This document shows positions 1 through 8,692 of a stretch of DNA of 64,000 bases, piece after piece. Where the stretch lies: NCBI GenBank assembly GCA_035437945.1, contig DAOMZG010000001.1:1-64000 (forward strand), in the 5' to 3' direction. The translations under genes were made by a program, and so were the position numbers. The DNA is from UBA9464 sp003445095 (GTDB lineage Bacteria > Verrucomicrobiota > Verrucomicrobiia > Limisphaerales > UBA9464). The first letter of the stretch is position 1. Each line of letters begins with the position of its first letter. Under the pieces are notes generated by a model that searched no databases, was not told where the DNA came from, and was given only the letters and a program-made list of their open reading frames with translations.

Positions 1-392
1 CGCTTGCCAGCGCAGTCCATAGTTCCGGTTCATGGAGAGCGACTAATTCCAAAAACGGACGTGAATTGCGGCGATGAACCTTCGTAGTCGCTGACGGAAG
101 GAAGCGCTGACTAACGCGCCGCGGTTGGAGTCGCTCGGGTGAGGCTCGACGTGGCGGTGCGAGAGGAAAGTGCGCATCGTTCCCTCCGCGACTACTACCG
201 TTCGATCGGTTCTTGGGTTCTGCTCCAGCGAAGCAAGTCGGAATCCCGAGGCCATGTGCTAAGCAAACACCGACAGGCTGCTCCGGAGAGCAGTCGCCAC
301 CAATTCCTAGATGTCGTAAGTTCCTTCTACCGCCATTCTTCTTCCAATTGGACGCTTCCATTCTTCCGCAGGATCGCCTTTCAATCGGGTTT
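1..392. other. Left-end region without a convincing gene
   Basis: This stretch precedes the methyltransferase that opens at 393. Open frames exist on both strands, but their translations are low-complexity and arginine/serine rich with no recognisable motif, as expected for non-coding GC-rich DNA. I see no RNA gene or repeat in it. Confidence 0.5.
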
Positions 393-1427
393 GTGACTCC
401 TACCGCATCGCATCCTGACCCCGGCCCAATTATCCAAACTGCGTTCGGCTTCTGGTCGTCCAAGGTCCTACTGACCGCCGTCGAATTTGGTGTGTTTACG
501 CACCTAAAGGATCGTCGCCTCACGGGCGCGGAACTCGGCGCGGCTGTCGGAATGCATCCCCGCGCCATCAGTGATTTCTTCGACGCGCTGGTCGCGATGC
601 AGTTCCTCGAGCGGGAAGGGGATGGGCCCGCGGGCCGCTACTTCAACACTCCGGCCAGCGCGCTTTATCTCGATCGGAACAGCCCCCGTTATGTCGGCGG
701 CGTGATGGAGATGTTGAACGCTCGGTTGTTCAAGTTCTGGCACGACTTGCCGGAGGCACTCCGTACCGGGAAGCCCCAGAATGAGGTCAAACACGGCCAG
801 AAAGGGATCTTCGAAGAACTCTACTCGGAGTTGCCGAAGCTAGAGCAGTTCATGGGCGCCATGACAGGGCTCTCCCGAATCAACTTTGAGGCGTTTGCCG
901 AGAAGTTCGATTTCTCCCGCGTGCGAACCTTGTGCGATGTCGGGGGCGCCACGGGTTTACTTTCAATCGAGGTCGCCAAGCGTCATCCACACCTGCGGTG
1001 CGTCTCCTTCGACCTTCCACCGGTAGAGCCCATTGCGGGTCGGCATATCGCGGCGGCTGGACTTAGTGATCGGGTCAGCACCGCGGCGGGCGATTTCTTC
1101 AAGGACCCGCTGCCTCGGGCCGATCTCATCACCATGGGCATGATTCTCCACGACTGGAATCTCGAGAAGAAGCGGCATCTTATCCGGGCGGCGTATGAGG
1201 CCTTGCCCGCCGGAGGTGCGTTGGTCGCCATCGAAGCACTTATCGATGACGCTCGCCGAAAGAACGCTTTCGGTCTGCTGATGTCGCTGAACATGCTGAT
1301 CGAGTTCGGCGATGCCTTTGACTATTCCGGGGCTGATTTCCGGAGTTGGTGCAGCGACGCTGGATTCACCCGCTTCGAGGTTATCCCGCTGGCCGGCCCG
1401 TCCAGTGCGGCGGTCGCCTATAAGTGA
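393..1427 (+). CDS. SAM-dependent O-methyltransferase with N-terminal dimerisation domain
   Basis: The gene encodes a predicted cytosolic small-molecule O-methyltransferase of the hydroxyneurosporene/acetylserotonin type. The open frame extends upstream to 213, but the GTG at 393 gives about 344 residues beginning MTPTASHPDPGPIIQ, which is where similarity to the family should begin; the extra upstream residues look non-coding. Residues about 10-100 form the winged-helix dimerisation domain (FGFWSSKVLLTAVEFGVFTHL). The Rossmann fold follows with the SAM loop DVGGATG near residue 182 and the family's catalytic-histidine segment MILHDWN near 250. It stands alone, convergent with the PIN toxin gene that ends at 1445. 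The substrate cannot be read from the sequence. Confidence 0.88.
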   Translation: MTPTASHPDPGPIIQTAFGFWSSKVLLTAVEFGVFTHLKDRRLTGAELGAAVGMHPRAISDFFDALVAMQFLEREGDGPAGRYFNTPASALYLDRNSPRYVGGVMEMLNARLFKFWHDLPEALRTGKPQNEVKHGQKGIFEELYSELPKLEQFMGAMTGLSRINFEAFAEKFDFSRVRTLCDVGGATGLLSIEVAKRHPHLRCVSFDLPPVEPIAGRHIAAAGLSDRVSTAAGDFFKDPLPRADLITMGMILHDWNLEKKRHLIRAAYEALPAGGALVAIEALIDDARRKNAFGLLMSLNMLIEFGDAFDYSGADFRSWCSDAGFTRFEVIPLAGPSSAAVAYK

Positions 1428-1444
1428 GCGTCGACGGCCGGCAC

Positions 1445-1915
1445 TCACTTTAACCTCTTGAGAGCTGACATTTGCTCGCGCTCGCCGGGTGTGAGAGCGG
1501 GGAAAACCTCCATACGGAGTACCCCGGCTAATGCCCGGGCGCCGCTGTGCGAGTCGAAGCTCAGGAAGTGCGTCGCCTCACCCGCCCGAGCCGCGGCAAC
1601 AATGGCCAAATCGAGCGTGCCCAGTGTGGAGTGGGCGGAATATCGACCGATCAAATCCTCGGCGGCGGAAACAATCTCCTCCCAGCTCAACGGCAGGCGC
1701 TGAATGCGAGAACCCAGATCAGATTCCAGGTGGACCCATTCGGCTGGCCGGCCGTCGCCGGCGATCCTACTGAAGACATTTCGACACTCGAGTAAGACGG
1801 GCGCCGACACGAACAAGGGAAGTCCGTGTCGGCGTAGAAATCGGTCCACGATGGGAGACCTCGACGAGTCAAAGTAAATCGCCTGCAGCCAATTGGTGTC
1901 GGCCGCAAGTCTCAT
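1445..1915 (-). CDS. PIN-domain ribonuclease toxin (VapC-like)
   Basis: This 156-residue protein has a PIN-domain layout. The first acidic residue lies in the N-terminal segment MRLAADTNWL, a conserved glutamate in APVLLECRNVF, and later aspartates in TLDLAIVAAA and FLSFDSHS. PIN toxins are Mg2+-dependent RNases that cleave tRNA or other RNA and are neutralised by a partner encoded just upstream. The start codon overlaps the stop of the upstream small gene by the ATGA at 1912-1915, the usual toxin-antitoxin coupling. The target is unknown, and the possibility that it is a PIN protein without toxin activity cannot be excluded. Confidence 0.82.
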   Translation of the reverse strand: MRLAADTNWLQAIYFDSSRSPIVDRFLRRHGLPLFVSAPVLLECRNVFSRIAGDGRPAEWVHLESDLGSRIQRLPLSWEEIVSAAEDLIGRYSAHSTLGTLDLAIVAAARAGEATHFLSFDSHSGARALAGVLRMEVFPALTPGEREQMSALKRLK

Positions 1916-2130
1916 CGCTGCAAGGCCCGGATTTGTTCAGCGACACCTTCCCCGAGACGGCGACGAGCCCGCTGGAGGACCGGCCCCCAATCCACCTGTT
2001 TGGGCAGCGGAGCAGGCTCGGGAATCAATCGTTGGCGTACATATGCGCTTCGTTGCAGGCCTTGACCGGAGGCAGCGAGATCGATCACCGCCAACTCCGC
2101 GGCGGAAAGACGGACCGTGAGAACTGGCAT
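1912..2130 (-). CDS. Small antitoxin-like protein, partner of the PIN toxin
   Basis: The gene encodes a 72-residue protein whose N-terminus (MPVLTVRLSAAELAVIDLAA, then YVRQRLI) has the pattern of a ribbon-helix-helix DNA-binding domain: a short beta strand followed by two helices. The C-terminal part (WGPVLQRARRRLGEGVAEQIRALQ) would be the toxin-wrapping tail. It is the first gene of a two-gene unit and overlaps the toxin start by 4 bases. By analogy with VapBC systems it would bind its own promoter upstream of 2130 and repress the pair; no operator was identified. Confidence 0.72.
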   Translation of the reverse strand: MPVLTVRLSAAELAVIDLAASGQGLQRSAYVRQRLIPEPAPLPKQVDWGPVLQRARRRLGEGVAEQIRALQR

Positions 2131-2175
2131 ACGCGATGTATGACGAGGAAATCGTCAAATTCAAGCCGAATTGAT

Positions 2176-3204
2176 TCAATCCAAACTCACGACGGCCTTG
2201 ATGACACCAGTCTCAGGCCGCAACCAATTCGGGAACGCGTCAATGACCTGATTCAAAGTCGCGTGATGGGTGATCCAAGGTCGCGTATCGATCCGGCCAG
2301 AGGCGATCAGTGAGATGATGCGTTGGAAATCGCCGGGCAGCGCGTTGCGACTCGCCATGATGGTCAGTTCCCGGCGATGCATGATCGGTGCATGCGGGAA
2401 CGTCAGTTCCGCTTGGGTGATCCCCACATAAACGAGCCGACCGGCGAACGCACAGTATTGAAGCGCCTGACTCATCGAGCGCGCGGACCCCGTCGCGTCC
2501 ACGACCACGTGGGCGAGCTCTCCATCGGTGAGTTTCGCCAATTGTCGCAGGGCGTCCGCCTCGTCGCTCGCCAGGATTGTTTCCGACACGCCCATGACGT
2601 CGCGCACGAAGGCGAGGCGTTGGGCGTTCAGATCCATGACCACGGTCCGCGCGCCGCTGAGCTTCGCGAACTCGATCACCGACAGCCCGATGGGACCCGC
2701 GCCGATGACCAACGCTGTTTCCTGTTCGCGCGCCTGACTGCGATTCACGGCATGGCAACCAATCGCAAGGGTTTCCACCAGGGCTGCTTGCTCGAAGCTA
2801 AGAGCGGGCGCCGGATGCAGTTTGCGCGCGGGAAGCACAATCCGTTCGCACAAACCACCGTCGCACATCACGCCTAGGGTCTGATTCGATTCGCAGCAGT
2901 TGGTGTGGCCACGACGGCAAGCGGAACAAGTCTGGCAATTCAAATACGGCTCCACCGAACAGCGGTCGCCGGGCTTCACCTGCGTCACACCTTCGCCGAC
3001 CGCCAGCACTTCCACCCCGAGCTCGTGTCCGGGAATGCGCGGGTAACTGAAGAATGGCATCTTCCCGAGAAAGCCAGCGTAGTCGGTGCCGCAAATCCCG
3101 ACGCGATGGACGCGGAGGAGAGCCTGACCAGGGCCGGGGGCAGCGGGCTCCGGAACCTGGAGAATGCGGAAGGACTGCGGACGCTCGAGCTGGAGTGCTT
3201 GCAC
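2176..3204 (-). CDS. Zinc-dependent medium-chain alcohol/polyol dehydrogenase
   Basis: This is a predicted NAD(P)-dependent dehydrogenase of the sorbitol/threonine dehydrogenase group. The catalytic zinc ligand cysteine lies in GICGTDYAGF and the histidine-glutamate pair in PGHELGVE. The four structural-zinc cysteines lie in the CQTCSACRRGHTNCCE cluster, and the nucleotide loop is ALVIGAGPIGLSVIEFAK. The open frame runs up to an ATG at 3264, but the GTG at 3204 (VQALQLERPQSFRIL) matches the normal N-terminus, giving 342 residues; the first 20 codons of the longer form look spurious. It is the last gene before the prepilin cluster. Substrate specificity is not readable. Confidence 0.87.
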   Translation of the reverse strand: MQALQLERPQSFRILQVPEPAAPGPGQALLRVHRVGICGTDYAGFLGKMPFFSYPRIPGHELGVEVLAVGEGVTQVKPGDRCSVEPYLNCQTCSACRRGHTNCCESNQTLGVMCDGGLCERIVLPARKLHPAPALSFEQAALVETLAIGCHAVNRSQAREQETALVIGAGPIGLSVIEFAKLSGARTVVMDLNAQRLAFVRDVMGVSETILASDEADALRQLAKLTDGELAHVVVDATGSARSMSQALQYCAFAGRLVYVGITQAELTFPHAPIMHRRELTIMASRNALPGDFQRIISLIASGRIDTRPWITHHATLNQVIDAFPNWLRPETGVIKAVVSLD

Positions 3205-3435
3205 GGTAGAAGAGGGAAGTATCGCGCAACCGGGATCAATTCTCGGGCCGCGTCGTGGCAACAACTGAGGAAGCGATGATTTTCACGATTGGAGAACAGC
3301 TTGGACGGAAGCCGGCAACACGCGCCAGTTTTTCCGCCGTGCCGGAGTGCAAACCGAACTTCTCCGTTCCGGTAAGACCTAGTGTGAGCCCAATTGGGTT
3401 GACGCGTTCTCGGAGCGCTTATGGCCGCGCTTTCG

Positions 3436-4293
3436 TCACCTATGGGGAATACCGCCATTGGTCCGCTCCCACAACCAGGCGTAGTCGGGATTGTCGTAGG
3501 CTTCCCAACCTACTGCCTCGGCTTCTTCCCAGTTGCGGGCGCGGGGTCCGGTCCGAGCATCCTTCCACTTGGGCAGTTCCGCATGGCCGTCGGCGAAACT
3601 CAGCGCGCCGCGGCCACCATGCCGCCGCGCCGGCCAATGTGCCGGCCATTGCCAATACGGGCCGAGGGTCCACTGAAATTGAAACGAACCGTTCTTGATG
3701 GTCATCTCGTGTTCGTCGAGAAACACCCAGGTGTGAGCCGGTGAGGTCCGCGCAAAGTCCGCCCATTTCACAAAGGCCGTGGGGCTGTACTTAAAACCGT
3801 CGCCCGGAAGAATCGCCAGGCCATCCCCCATCACCATGTAGGTGTTCATCGTGTAGCTGCGCACCCGCCGCGGTCCTCGCTGGCGCATGAGATTGGTGCG
3901 ACTGTCATCGCTCGGGCAATGGAACACGTCCGGTGTCTTCAGGTACGGACCGAGGTGACCCGGGCCCGGCGCAATCAGCATCTGGCGATTCGTAAGATCG
4001 CTCAACCGGGTCGTGTAATAGATCGACATGATGCCATCGACCCAGCGCGTGGCGTCGGGCAGCGCAATCTCGGTCTCGCAAGGCGTCAATCGATCCTCGT
4101 GATCATCCGCGTAGAGGTGGAACGCCACCTGGAGCTGCTTGAGGTGATTGAGACAAACGACGCCCGCGGCGCGTTCGCGCGCTCGCGCGAGCGCCGGCAA
4201 GAGCAGGCCCGCCAAGATGGCAATAATGGCGATCACCACCAAGAGCTCGATCAGCGTAAAGGCACGGCAGATCGTTATATTCCGGGGACGCAT
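3436..4293 (-). CDS. Prepilin-type pseudopilin-like secreted protein (copy B)
   Basis: The protein has a class III prepilin signal: a short basic leader, the cleavage motif AFTLIELLVVIAIIAILAGLLLPALARARE, and then a long globular domain. It belongs to the H-X9-DG (DUF1559-like) group abundant in Planctomycetes and Verrucomicrobia. The C-terminus carries FADGHAELPKW and WERTNGGIPH. I chose the ATG at 4293 over the upstream one at 4371 because a GAGGAG Shine-Dalgarno lies 7 bases before it. Length is 285 residues. It is the last gene of a leftward run and a paralogue of the gene at 6962-7831 (FADGHTEAPRW, WERANGGVPH). It is probably exported through a type II/IV-like system; its role is unknown. 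Confidence 0.88.
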   Translation of the reverse strand: MRPRNITICRAFTLIELLVVIAIIAILAGLLLPALARARERAAGVVCLNHLKQLQVAFHLYADDHEDRLTPCETEIALPDATRWVDGIMSIYYTTRLSDLTNRQMLIAPGPGHLGPYLKTPDVFHCPSDDSRTNLMRQRGPRRVRSYTMNTYMVMGDGLAILPGDGFKYSPTAFVKWADFARTSPAHTWVFLDEHEMTIKNGSFQFQWTLGPYWQWPAHWPARRHGGRGALSFADGHAELPKWKDARTGPRARNWEEAEAVGWEAYDNPDYAWLWERTNGGIPHR

Positions 4294-4399
4294 GGTGGTG
4301 CTCCTCGCTGCTCGCTCCTCAATCCTCGCTGCTGCTTTCGGCCCAGACCTTCGTTGACCCATCTTTTTCATGCCGTTCGCGAGGAGTCAGTGGGACAAG

Positions 4400-4448
4400 G
4401 TTTTCGGCGAGGACGCCGAAAACCACACGCCGGAGGCGTGCGCTCCCC
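4400..4448 (+). repeat. REP-like palindromic intergenic repeat, copy 1
   Basis: Within the 178-base spacer between two leftward genes lies a palindrome TTTTCGGCGAGGACGCCGAAAA, abbreviated here as TTTTCGGCG...CGCCGAAAA. It is followed by a conserved tail CACGCCGGAGGCGTGCGC ending in CTCCCCA. The same palindrome-plus-tail recurs near 18404-18546 and 20038-20086, so this is a dispersed family rather than a simple terminator, although it could also act as one. Confidence 0.7.
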
Positions 4449-4471
4449 AGAATCGATGGGTGAATCCGGAT

Positions 4472-5266
4472 TCACGGCCGGCGCAATCGGAAATAGCGAG
4501 TCGCTTCACCCAAGGGGAGGATCACCTCGGTCGCGCCGGCGCCGCTCACTTCCTCCCAATAGGTTTCGTCGGCCAGCGGACTTGCCGATTCGAGGATCCA
4601 GCCGGCGGCTTCGGCTGGCCAACTGAGACGCAGCCTCTCTTCGATCACTTCGTAGCGCAGCAGCGAGGGCGGGACACCGGCCGCGATGGGTTCCCCGGGC
4701 GCCGGATTCCAGGAGTACTCCGTGAGTTCGAACGCGGTCGTGAAATGCGTGTCGGGCCGCGTGAAGCGGAACCAGCCGTGATGCATGCCATCTTCCTGTG
4801 CAAAGCGGAAGCCGATCAGAACCTCCAAGCGATTGCGCCAAAAGGCCCCCGGGAAATTCCTCTCAATGTAACGCCATTCGGCGCCGGGAAGAGCGCGACC
4901 AACGTCGTAGCCGCCCAAACCAAGCCAATTACTCCCGCCTTCCGAGAGAACTTCGGGACTATCAGATGATACCGGCTCACCCGTTTCAAAAGGGATTCGT
5001 GACGCGAGTGCACGAAGGCAACGCCCCGATCCAAAGCTCCGCAAGGATAAGCCTACGCGATAGAACTCTTCCTGCGAACCACCCAATCGTGATGCGCTGT
5101 AGAAATAGTCAAAGTCGGCTGCTTCATCCTCATCGAAATCAAAGACCGCAGCAATTCCGCTTGTAAGAATTGGCGGATCAAGCGGTCCGGCGAGAGCGCT
5201 TAGAAAGCGCATAGAACTCACGATTGCCAAAATGACGCAACCGCTTTTGATAAACAAGTGTCGCAT
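4472..5266 (-). CDS. Secreted FRLRRP-type beta protein of unknown function (copy B)
   Basis: This 264-residue protein starts with a signal peptide (CVILAIVSSMRFLSALAG). A glycine/aromatic-rich body follows (VLIGFRF, HHGWFRFTRP, FELTEYSWNPAPGEPIAAG). The C-terminal module (RLSWPAEAAGWILESASPL ... YFRLRRP) resembles the beta-sandwich tail seen on many verrucomicrobial secreted proteins. It is a clear paralogue of the protein at 7843-8610, sharing HHGW-F-RP, TTxFEL, WNPxPxxPI and the end YFRLRRP. It sits 13 bases after the HAF-type gene and upstream of prepilin copy B, so the three are probably co-transcribed. I cannot assign a biochemical function. Confidence 0.75.
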   Translation of the reverse strand: MRHLFIKSGCVILAIVSSMRFLSALAGPLDPPILTSGIAAVFDFDEDEAADFDYFYSASRLGGSQEEFYRVGLSLRSFGSGRCLRALASRIPFETGEPVSSDSPEVLSEGGSNWLGLGGYDVGRALPGAEWRYIERNFPGAFWRNRLEVLIGFRFAQEDGMHHGWFRFTRPDTHFTTAFELTEYSWNPAPGEPIAAGVPPSLLRYEVIEERLRLSWPAEAAGWILESASPLADETYWEEVSGAGATEVILPLGEATRYFRLRRP

Positions 5267-5279
5267 ATTTTTAAATGAT

Positions 5280-6953
5280 TTAGGGTTGCGTGGTTGTGAC
5301 TCGCGGAACTAACAGAAATCCACGAGCCGAGCCATTCAACGTACCGTTACCCACAATGGCTCCGTTGTCGCTGATGGCTTGGGCCGATTGCAGAAACCAA
5401 CCTGACCAGCCGTGAATGAAGAATTTGTCATTGAGATCCCTCACATCGTTTTCCCGAAAAATGACCGCCTTCCGAGTGGCGTCAGTCACGCTTGTGCCCG
5501 ACCAGCCCACAATGCGTAACGCTGAATTAATCCCCAGGGCCTCGCTTTGCGCGTCAGGTATCCCGCCCCGATAAAGTACGCCAAGGTCAGTTGGCGCGGC
5601 GGGCAGTCCGGAAGCATCGGCTGCCCAATACGCGGCTATTTTGGGCGAGTCCGAGTCGCCGGCAAATCGTCCTGCGGCGAATGACCGGGCCGGGTTCGGG
5701 ACCAGGGTTACGGCATTGGCAATTCCCTCGCCCGTTGCAGCCGGCCAGTTACCCGTCGGCACTGTCAGTTTATCATTGTCCGTCAGCTTGGCGCCGCCGC
5801 CGGTGTTCCGGAACGGGCGTTTTAGCGTGGCGCCGCCGGTGAAGCCGCTCGTCTCGCCCACGATGACCCCGGCATTGTTCACTGCCTTGGCTTCGCCCGT
5901 CGCTCCCGAAAGTAGGTCGATTGCCAAATTCTCCGCCGGGGGCGGCGGGTCCGTTACACCATCCCATTTTACGGGCTTCTTAACCGAGCTCAGGACACTG
6001 TGGCCTACGATCCACGTCCTGTTCGGACTAATTCCCCACGGCACGCTAGGGCTAGCGCCGGGCAAATGGGGCAGTTGCACTCCGCTGGTGTTGTTGTCCA
6101 ACACCCGCCAGGCCATCGCGCCATAGGTCCCCACCACCCGCGCGCGATCCGCGGAGGACGTCGTGGGGCGAAAGCTGATCCCATAAGGCACAAAGGAGGT
6201 TCCAAAGTCGGTGGTCCACGAGTTATTAGGCCACGTCCACAGCACTCCATGAACTTGCGAGTACCCTCCGGAAACCCAACCGGCCGTTCCCGCGACCTGC
6301 GGCGGCACGTTCCAGGTCCCATTCAGATAGAGCACGCCCGCATTCACGGCCGACGCGGATGAACCCAGCGCGTAGGTTCCGGTTAATTCCGTGATTGTCC
6401 ATTCCGGGCCGTCGTAGATCGTGACGTCGGCGGTCGCCTGCAGCCCCACGGAGTAGTCGTTGCCACTGTTGTCGGGAAGGACTTGCAGCCGGATAACGTT
6501 GGCCTCGGTCAGGTTATCAATCAGCGGCACGACGGTCAGTTCGTTGAATTCCTTGTCCTCCGGGATCGAGACCGACACGGGTGTATTCAAAGCCACGGTG
6601 CCGGAGGGCCAGCCGACCCCAGTTAAGTAGTAGTCGTTGTACGGAGAAGTCGGGCCAAGAGTCGTGCCGTACTTAGCGCTTAAGTCGGCGTTGTCGGTTG
6701 GCCGCATGATCCCGGAATTGATCAACTGAACTCGGACTTGCAGGGGGTTGGCGGATTTTGGAGTGCGGCGCACTTGGAACTTCGCCCGTTTGGCGGCAAT
6801 CGTATTCTTGTCGTCGGCAACATCGGGCGAGGCGGTGATGTTCACGAAAGTCCCCAATGGAATTTCAAGCGAAGACCAAGGGTCGATATCTGCGGTGACA
6901 TTACCCGCGAAATGACCTGGCCTTATTCTAGGTTTTGTGCGCTGGCGCAACAC
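5280..6953 (-). CDS. Calx-beta / HAF-repeat extracellular protein without visible signal peptide
   Basis: The N-terminal 190 residues resemble Calx-beta-like repeats (VSIPEDKEFNELTVVPLIDN, EANVIRLQVLP). The remainder carries HAF-type repeats, recognised by phrases such as AVNNAGVIVGETSGF, GINSALRIVGWSG and AISDNGAIVGNGTLNG, ending in ARGFLLVPR. These repeats normally occur in exported proteins, yet the only available start is a GTG at 6953 giving a basic, non-hydrophobic N-terminus. The gene may therefore have lost its 5' end. The start lies 8 bases after the stop of prepilin copy A, suggesting translational coupling. It would be the middle member of the duplicated module. Length is 557 residues; function is unknown. 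Confidence 0.75.
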   Translation of the reverse strand: MLRQRTKPRIRPGHFAGNVTADIDPWSSLEIPLGTFVNITASPDVADDKNTIAAKRAKFQVRRTPKSANPLQVRVQLINSGIMRPTDNADLSAKYGTTLGPTSPYNDYYLTGVGWPSGTVALNTPVSVSIPEDKEFNELTVVPLIDNLTEANVIRLQVLPDNSGNDYSVGLQATADVTIYDGPEWTITELTGTYALGSSASAVNAGVLYLNGTWNVPPQVAGTAGWVSGGYSQVHGVLWTWPNNSWTTDFGTSFVPYGISFRPTTSSADRARVVGTYGAMAWRVLDNNTSGVQLPHLPGASPSVPWGISPNRTWIVGHSVLSSVKKPVKWDGVTDPPPPAENLAIDLLSGATGEAKAVNNAGVIVGETSGFTGGATLKRPFRNTGGGAKLTDNDKLTVPTGNWPAATGEGIANAVTLVPNPARSFAAGRFAGDSDSPKIAAYWAADASGLPAAPTDLGVLYRGGIPDAQSEALGINSALRIVGWSGTSVTDATRKAVIFRENDVRDLNDKFFIHGWSGWFLQSAQAISDNGAIVGNGTLNGSARGFLLVPRVTTTQP

Positions 6954-6961
6954 CCTAGCGT

Positions 6962-7831
6962 TCAGTCATGAGGTACGCCTCCGTTGGCGCGCTCCCAAAC
7001 CCATTGATAATCAGGGTTGCCCGTCGTATCCATCGCGGCGCCGTTAACCTCGTCCATGCTGCGAACCTTGGGACCAGTCCGCGGGTCTTTCCACCGGGGA
7101 GCTTCGGTGTGACCATCGGCAAAGCTGAACACACCTAAGCCTCCATGCCGCCGGGCGGGCCAGTGGCCATTCCACCACCCGCTCCGACCGCCCCGCCATG
7201 CGAACGGAAAAACTCCGTTGCCGATTGTGGCCTCGTGCTCATCCAGGAAGATAAAGATTTGCGCCGGAGATGTCCGCGCGAAATCCGCCCACTTTACGAA
7301 CGCCGTTGGGGAATACACGAACTCGCCTCCAGGCCCGAGGCTTAGGCCATCTCCCATGACCATATAGGTATTCATCGAGTAACTACGCGCCCGCAGCGGG
7401 CCCCGTCGACGGAAGATATTGGTTCGACTGCTGTCTGCGGGACAGTGAAACACGTCGGCCGCCTTCAGGTACGGCCCAATGTGCCCCGGCCCGGGTTCGA
7501 GCAAGATTTGGCGATTGGTGATCTCGGTGCCCGCCCACGGTACCATGCCGCCATTGACCCACCTCGGAAAGTGAGCCCGTCCGCTGTCGGTCTCCGCCGG
7601 TGACAACAGGTCATTTTGGTCGTTGGCGTACAGATGGAAGGCGATTTGCAACTGTTGGAGGTTGTTTCGGCAGACGATCGCGGTCGCCCGCTCGCCAGCC
7701 CGGGTCAAACCGGGCAACAATAGAGCCGCCAAGATCGCAATGATCGCGATTACCACCAGCAACTCGATAAGTGTGAAGCCCGTACCTCGTTGCCGTTTAA
7801 CATCGTTGGCTGCGCGCACGTTGCTGCTCAT
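6962..7831 (-). CDS. Prepilin-type pseudopilin-like secreted protein (copy A)
   Basis: This protein has the class III prepilin leader and N-methylation helix (GFTLIELLVVIAIIAILAALLLPGL) and then a globular domain ending FADGHTEAPRW and WERANGGVPH. The ATG at 7831 is preceded by AAGGAGG 5 bases upstream, which also spans the stop codon of the preceding gene. That is a decisive start and a coupling signal; the longer frame to 7993 is an artefact. It has 289 residues and is a close paralogue of the gene at 3436-4293. Proteins of this group are usually assembled or surface-exposed through prepilin-peptidase-dependent secretion. No peptidase or secretion ATPase is encoded in the window. Confidence 0.88.
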   Translation of the reverse strand: MSSNVRAANDVKRQRGTGFTLIELLVVIAIIAILAALLLPGLTRAGERATAIVCRNNLQQLQIAFHLYANDQNDLLSPAETDSGRAHFPRWVNGGMVPWAGTEITNRQILLEPGPGHIGPYLKAADVFHCPADSSRTNIFRRRGPLRARSYSMNTYMVMGDGLSLGPGGEFVYSPTAFVKWADFARTSPAQIFIFLDEHEATIGNGVFPFAWRGGRSGWWNGHWPARRHGGLGVFSFADGHTEAPRWKDPRTGPKVRSMDEVNGAAMDTTGNPDYQWVWERANGGVPHD

Positions 7832-7842
7832 CGCCGCCTCCT

Positions 7843-8610
7843 TTATGGCCGGCGCAAACGGAAGAACCGCGTCTCCTCCGGCGGCGGGAGTCTGACCTCT
7901 GTCGGGTTGACGTTCGGAACTGGCACCCAAGCGTCGTCGTATCCCAACGTTTCGCTCGTTTCGAGAATCCAGCCCGACACTTGAACCGGCCAATTCAAAT
8001 AGAGACCGGCTGCAGAAAGTTCATACTGCAAGGGAATTTCCGGGGGGAGTCCTGCCCTGATTGGCTGATTCGGCAAGGGGTTCCAGTCGGAAGCCACCAG
8101 TTCAAAAGGTGTTGTGATTTCAGTGTTTGGACGAATGAAATGCAACCATCCGTGATGAGAAGTACTCGTTTCTAGACTGGTAAACCGGAAGCCGATCAAG
8201 ACTTCCGTCTTGTTGGTGTAGAATTGATCCCGCGCCAGTGGGGATGGCGCGTAGTAATGCCAGTCGCTAAAGGCAACCAACTCGGCACCGTAGGCAAGCA
8301 GGCTGACGTAGTTGGCATCGCCGGAATCGACATAGACGCGACTATTCTCTGAAATAGTCTCATTCAGCGAAAAAGGGATCGTGTGCGAGGTCGATCGCAC
8401 AAATCGTAGCTGGGGAGAGCTTCTTAGGAAAAAGCCCACATCATAATACGGATATGGTCCCGGGCCCGATTCAGCTCCGATGTGTTCGTAAGTGGCGTCT
8501 GTCTCGCTGTCACCATCAAAATCCAAAGCAACGAGCACCGCGCTGTTGGTCACTGGTTGCGCATGGAGTGGGATCAAGGACGCAATACAAACCAACATCG
8601 GTGTCGCCAT
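7843..8610 (-). CDS. Secreted FRLRRP-type beta protein of unknown function (copy A)
   Basis: The predicted product is about 255 residues with a signal peptide (MATPMLVCIASLIPLHAQ). An Asp/Glu-rich stretch (ALDFDGDSETDA) has no proven calcium-binding role. Blocks shared with the protein at 4472-5266 are EVLIGFRF, HHGWLHFIRP, WNPLPNQPIRAG, GWILETSE and FFRLRRP. The open frame continues upstream to 8805, but those residues are unlike a leader. The ATG at 8610 is preferred for its signal peptide even though its Shine-Dalgarno (AAGG) is too close. Its stop overlaps the Shine-Dalgarno of prepilin copy A. Confidence 0.72.
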   Translation of the reverse strand: MATPMLVCIASLIPLHAQPVTNSAVLVALDFDGDSETDATYEHIGAESGPGPYPYYDVGFFLRSSPQLRFVRSTSHTIPFSLNETISENSRVYVDSGDANYVSLLAYGAELVAFSDWHYYAPSPLARDQFYTNKTEVLIGFRFTSLETSTSHHGWLHFIRPNTEITTPFELVASDWNPLPNQPIRAGLPPEIPLQYELSAAGLYLNWPVQVSGWILETSETLGYDDAWVPVPNVNPTEVRLPPPEETRFFRLRRP

Positions 8611-8692
8611 CCTTGTGAGGTAATCTAGGCTTCGTCGCGACAAGCTAAGTGATTTTATATTCGTAACTATTGGGATGACAATTCTCGGTTTT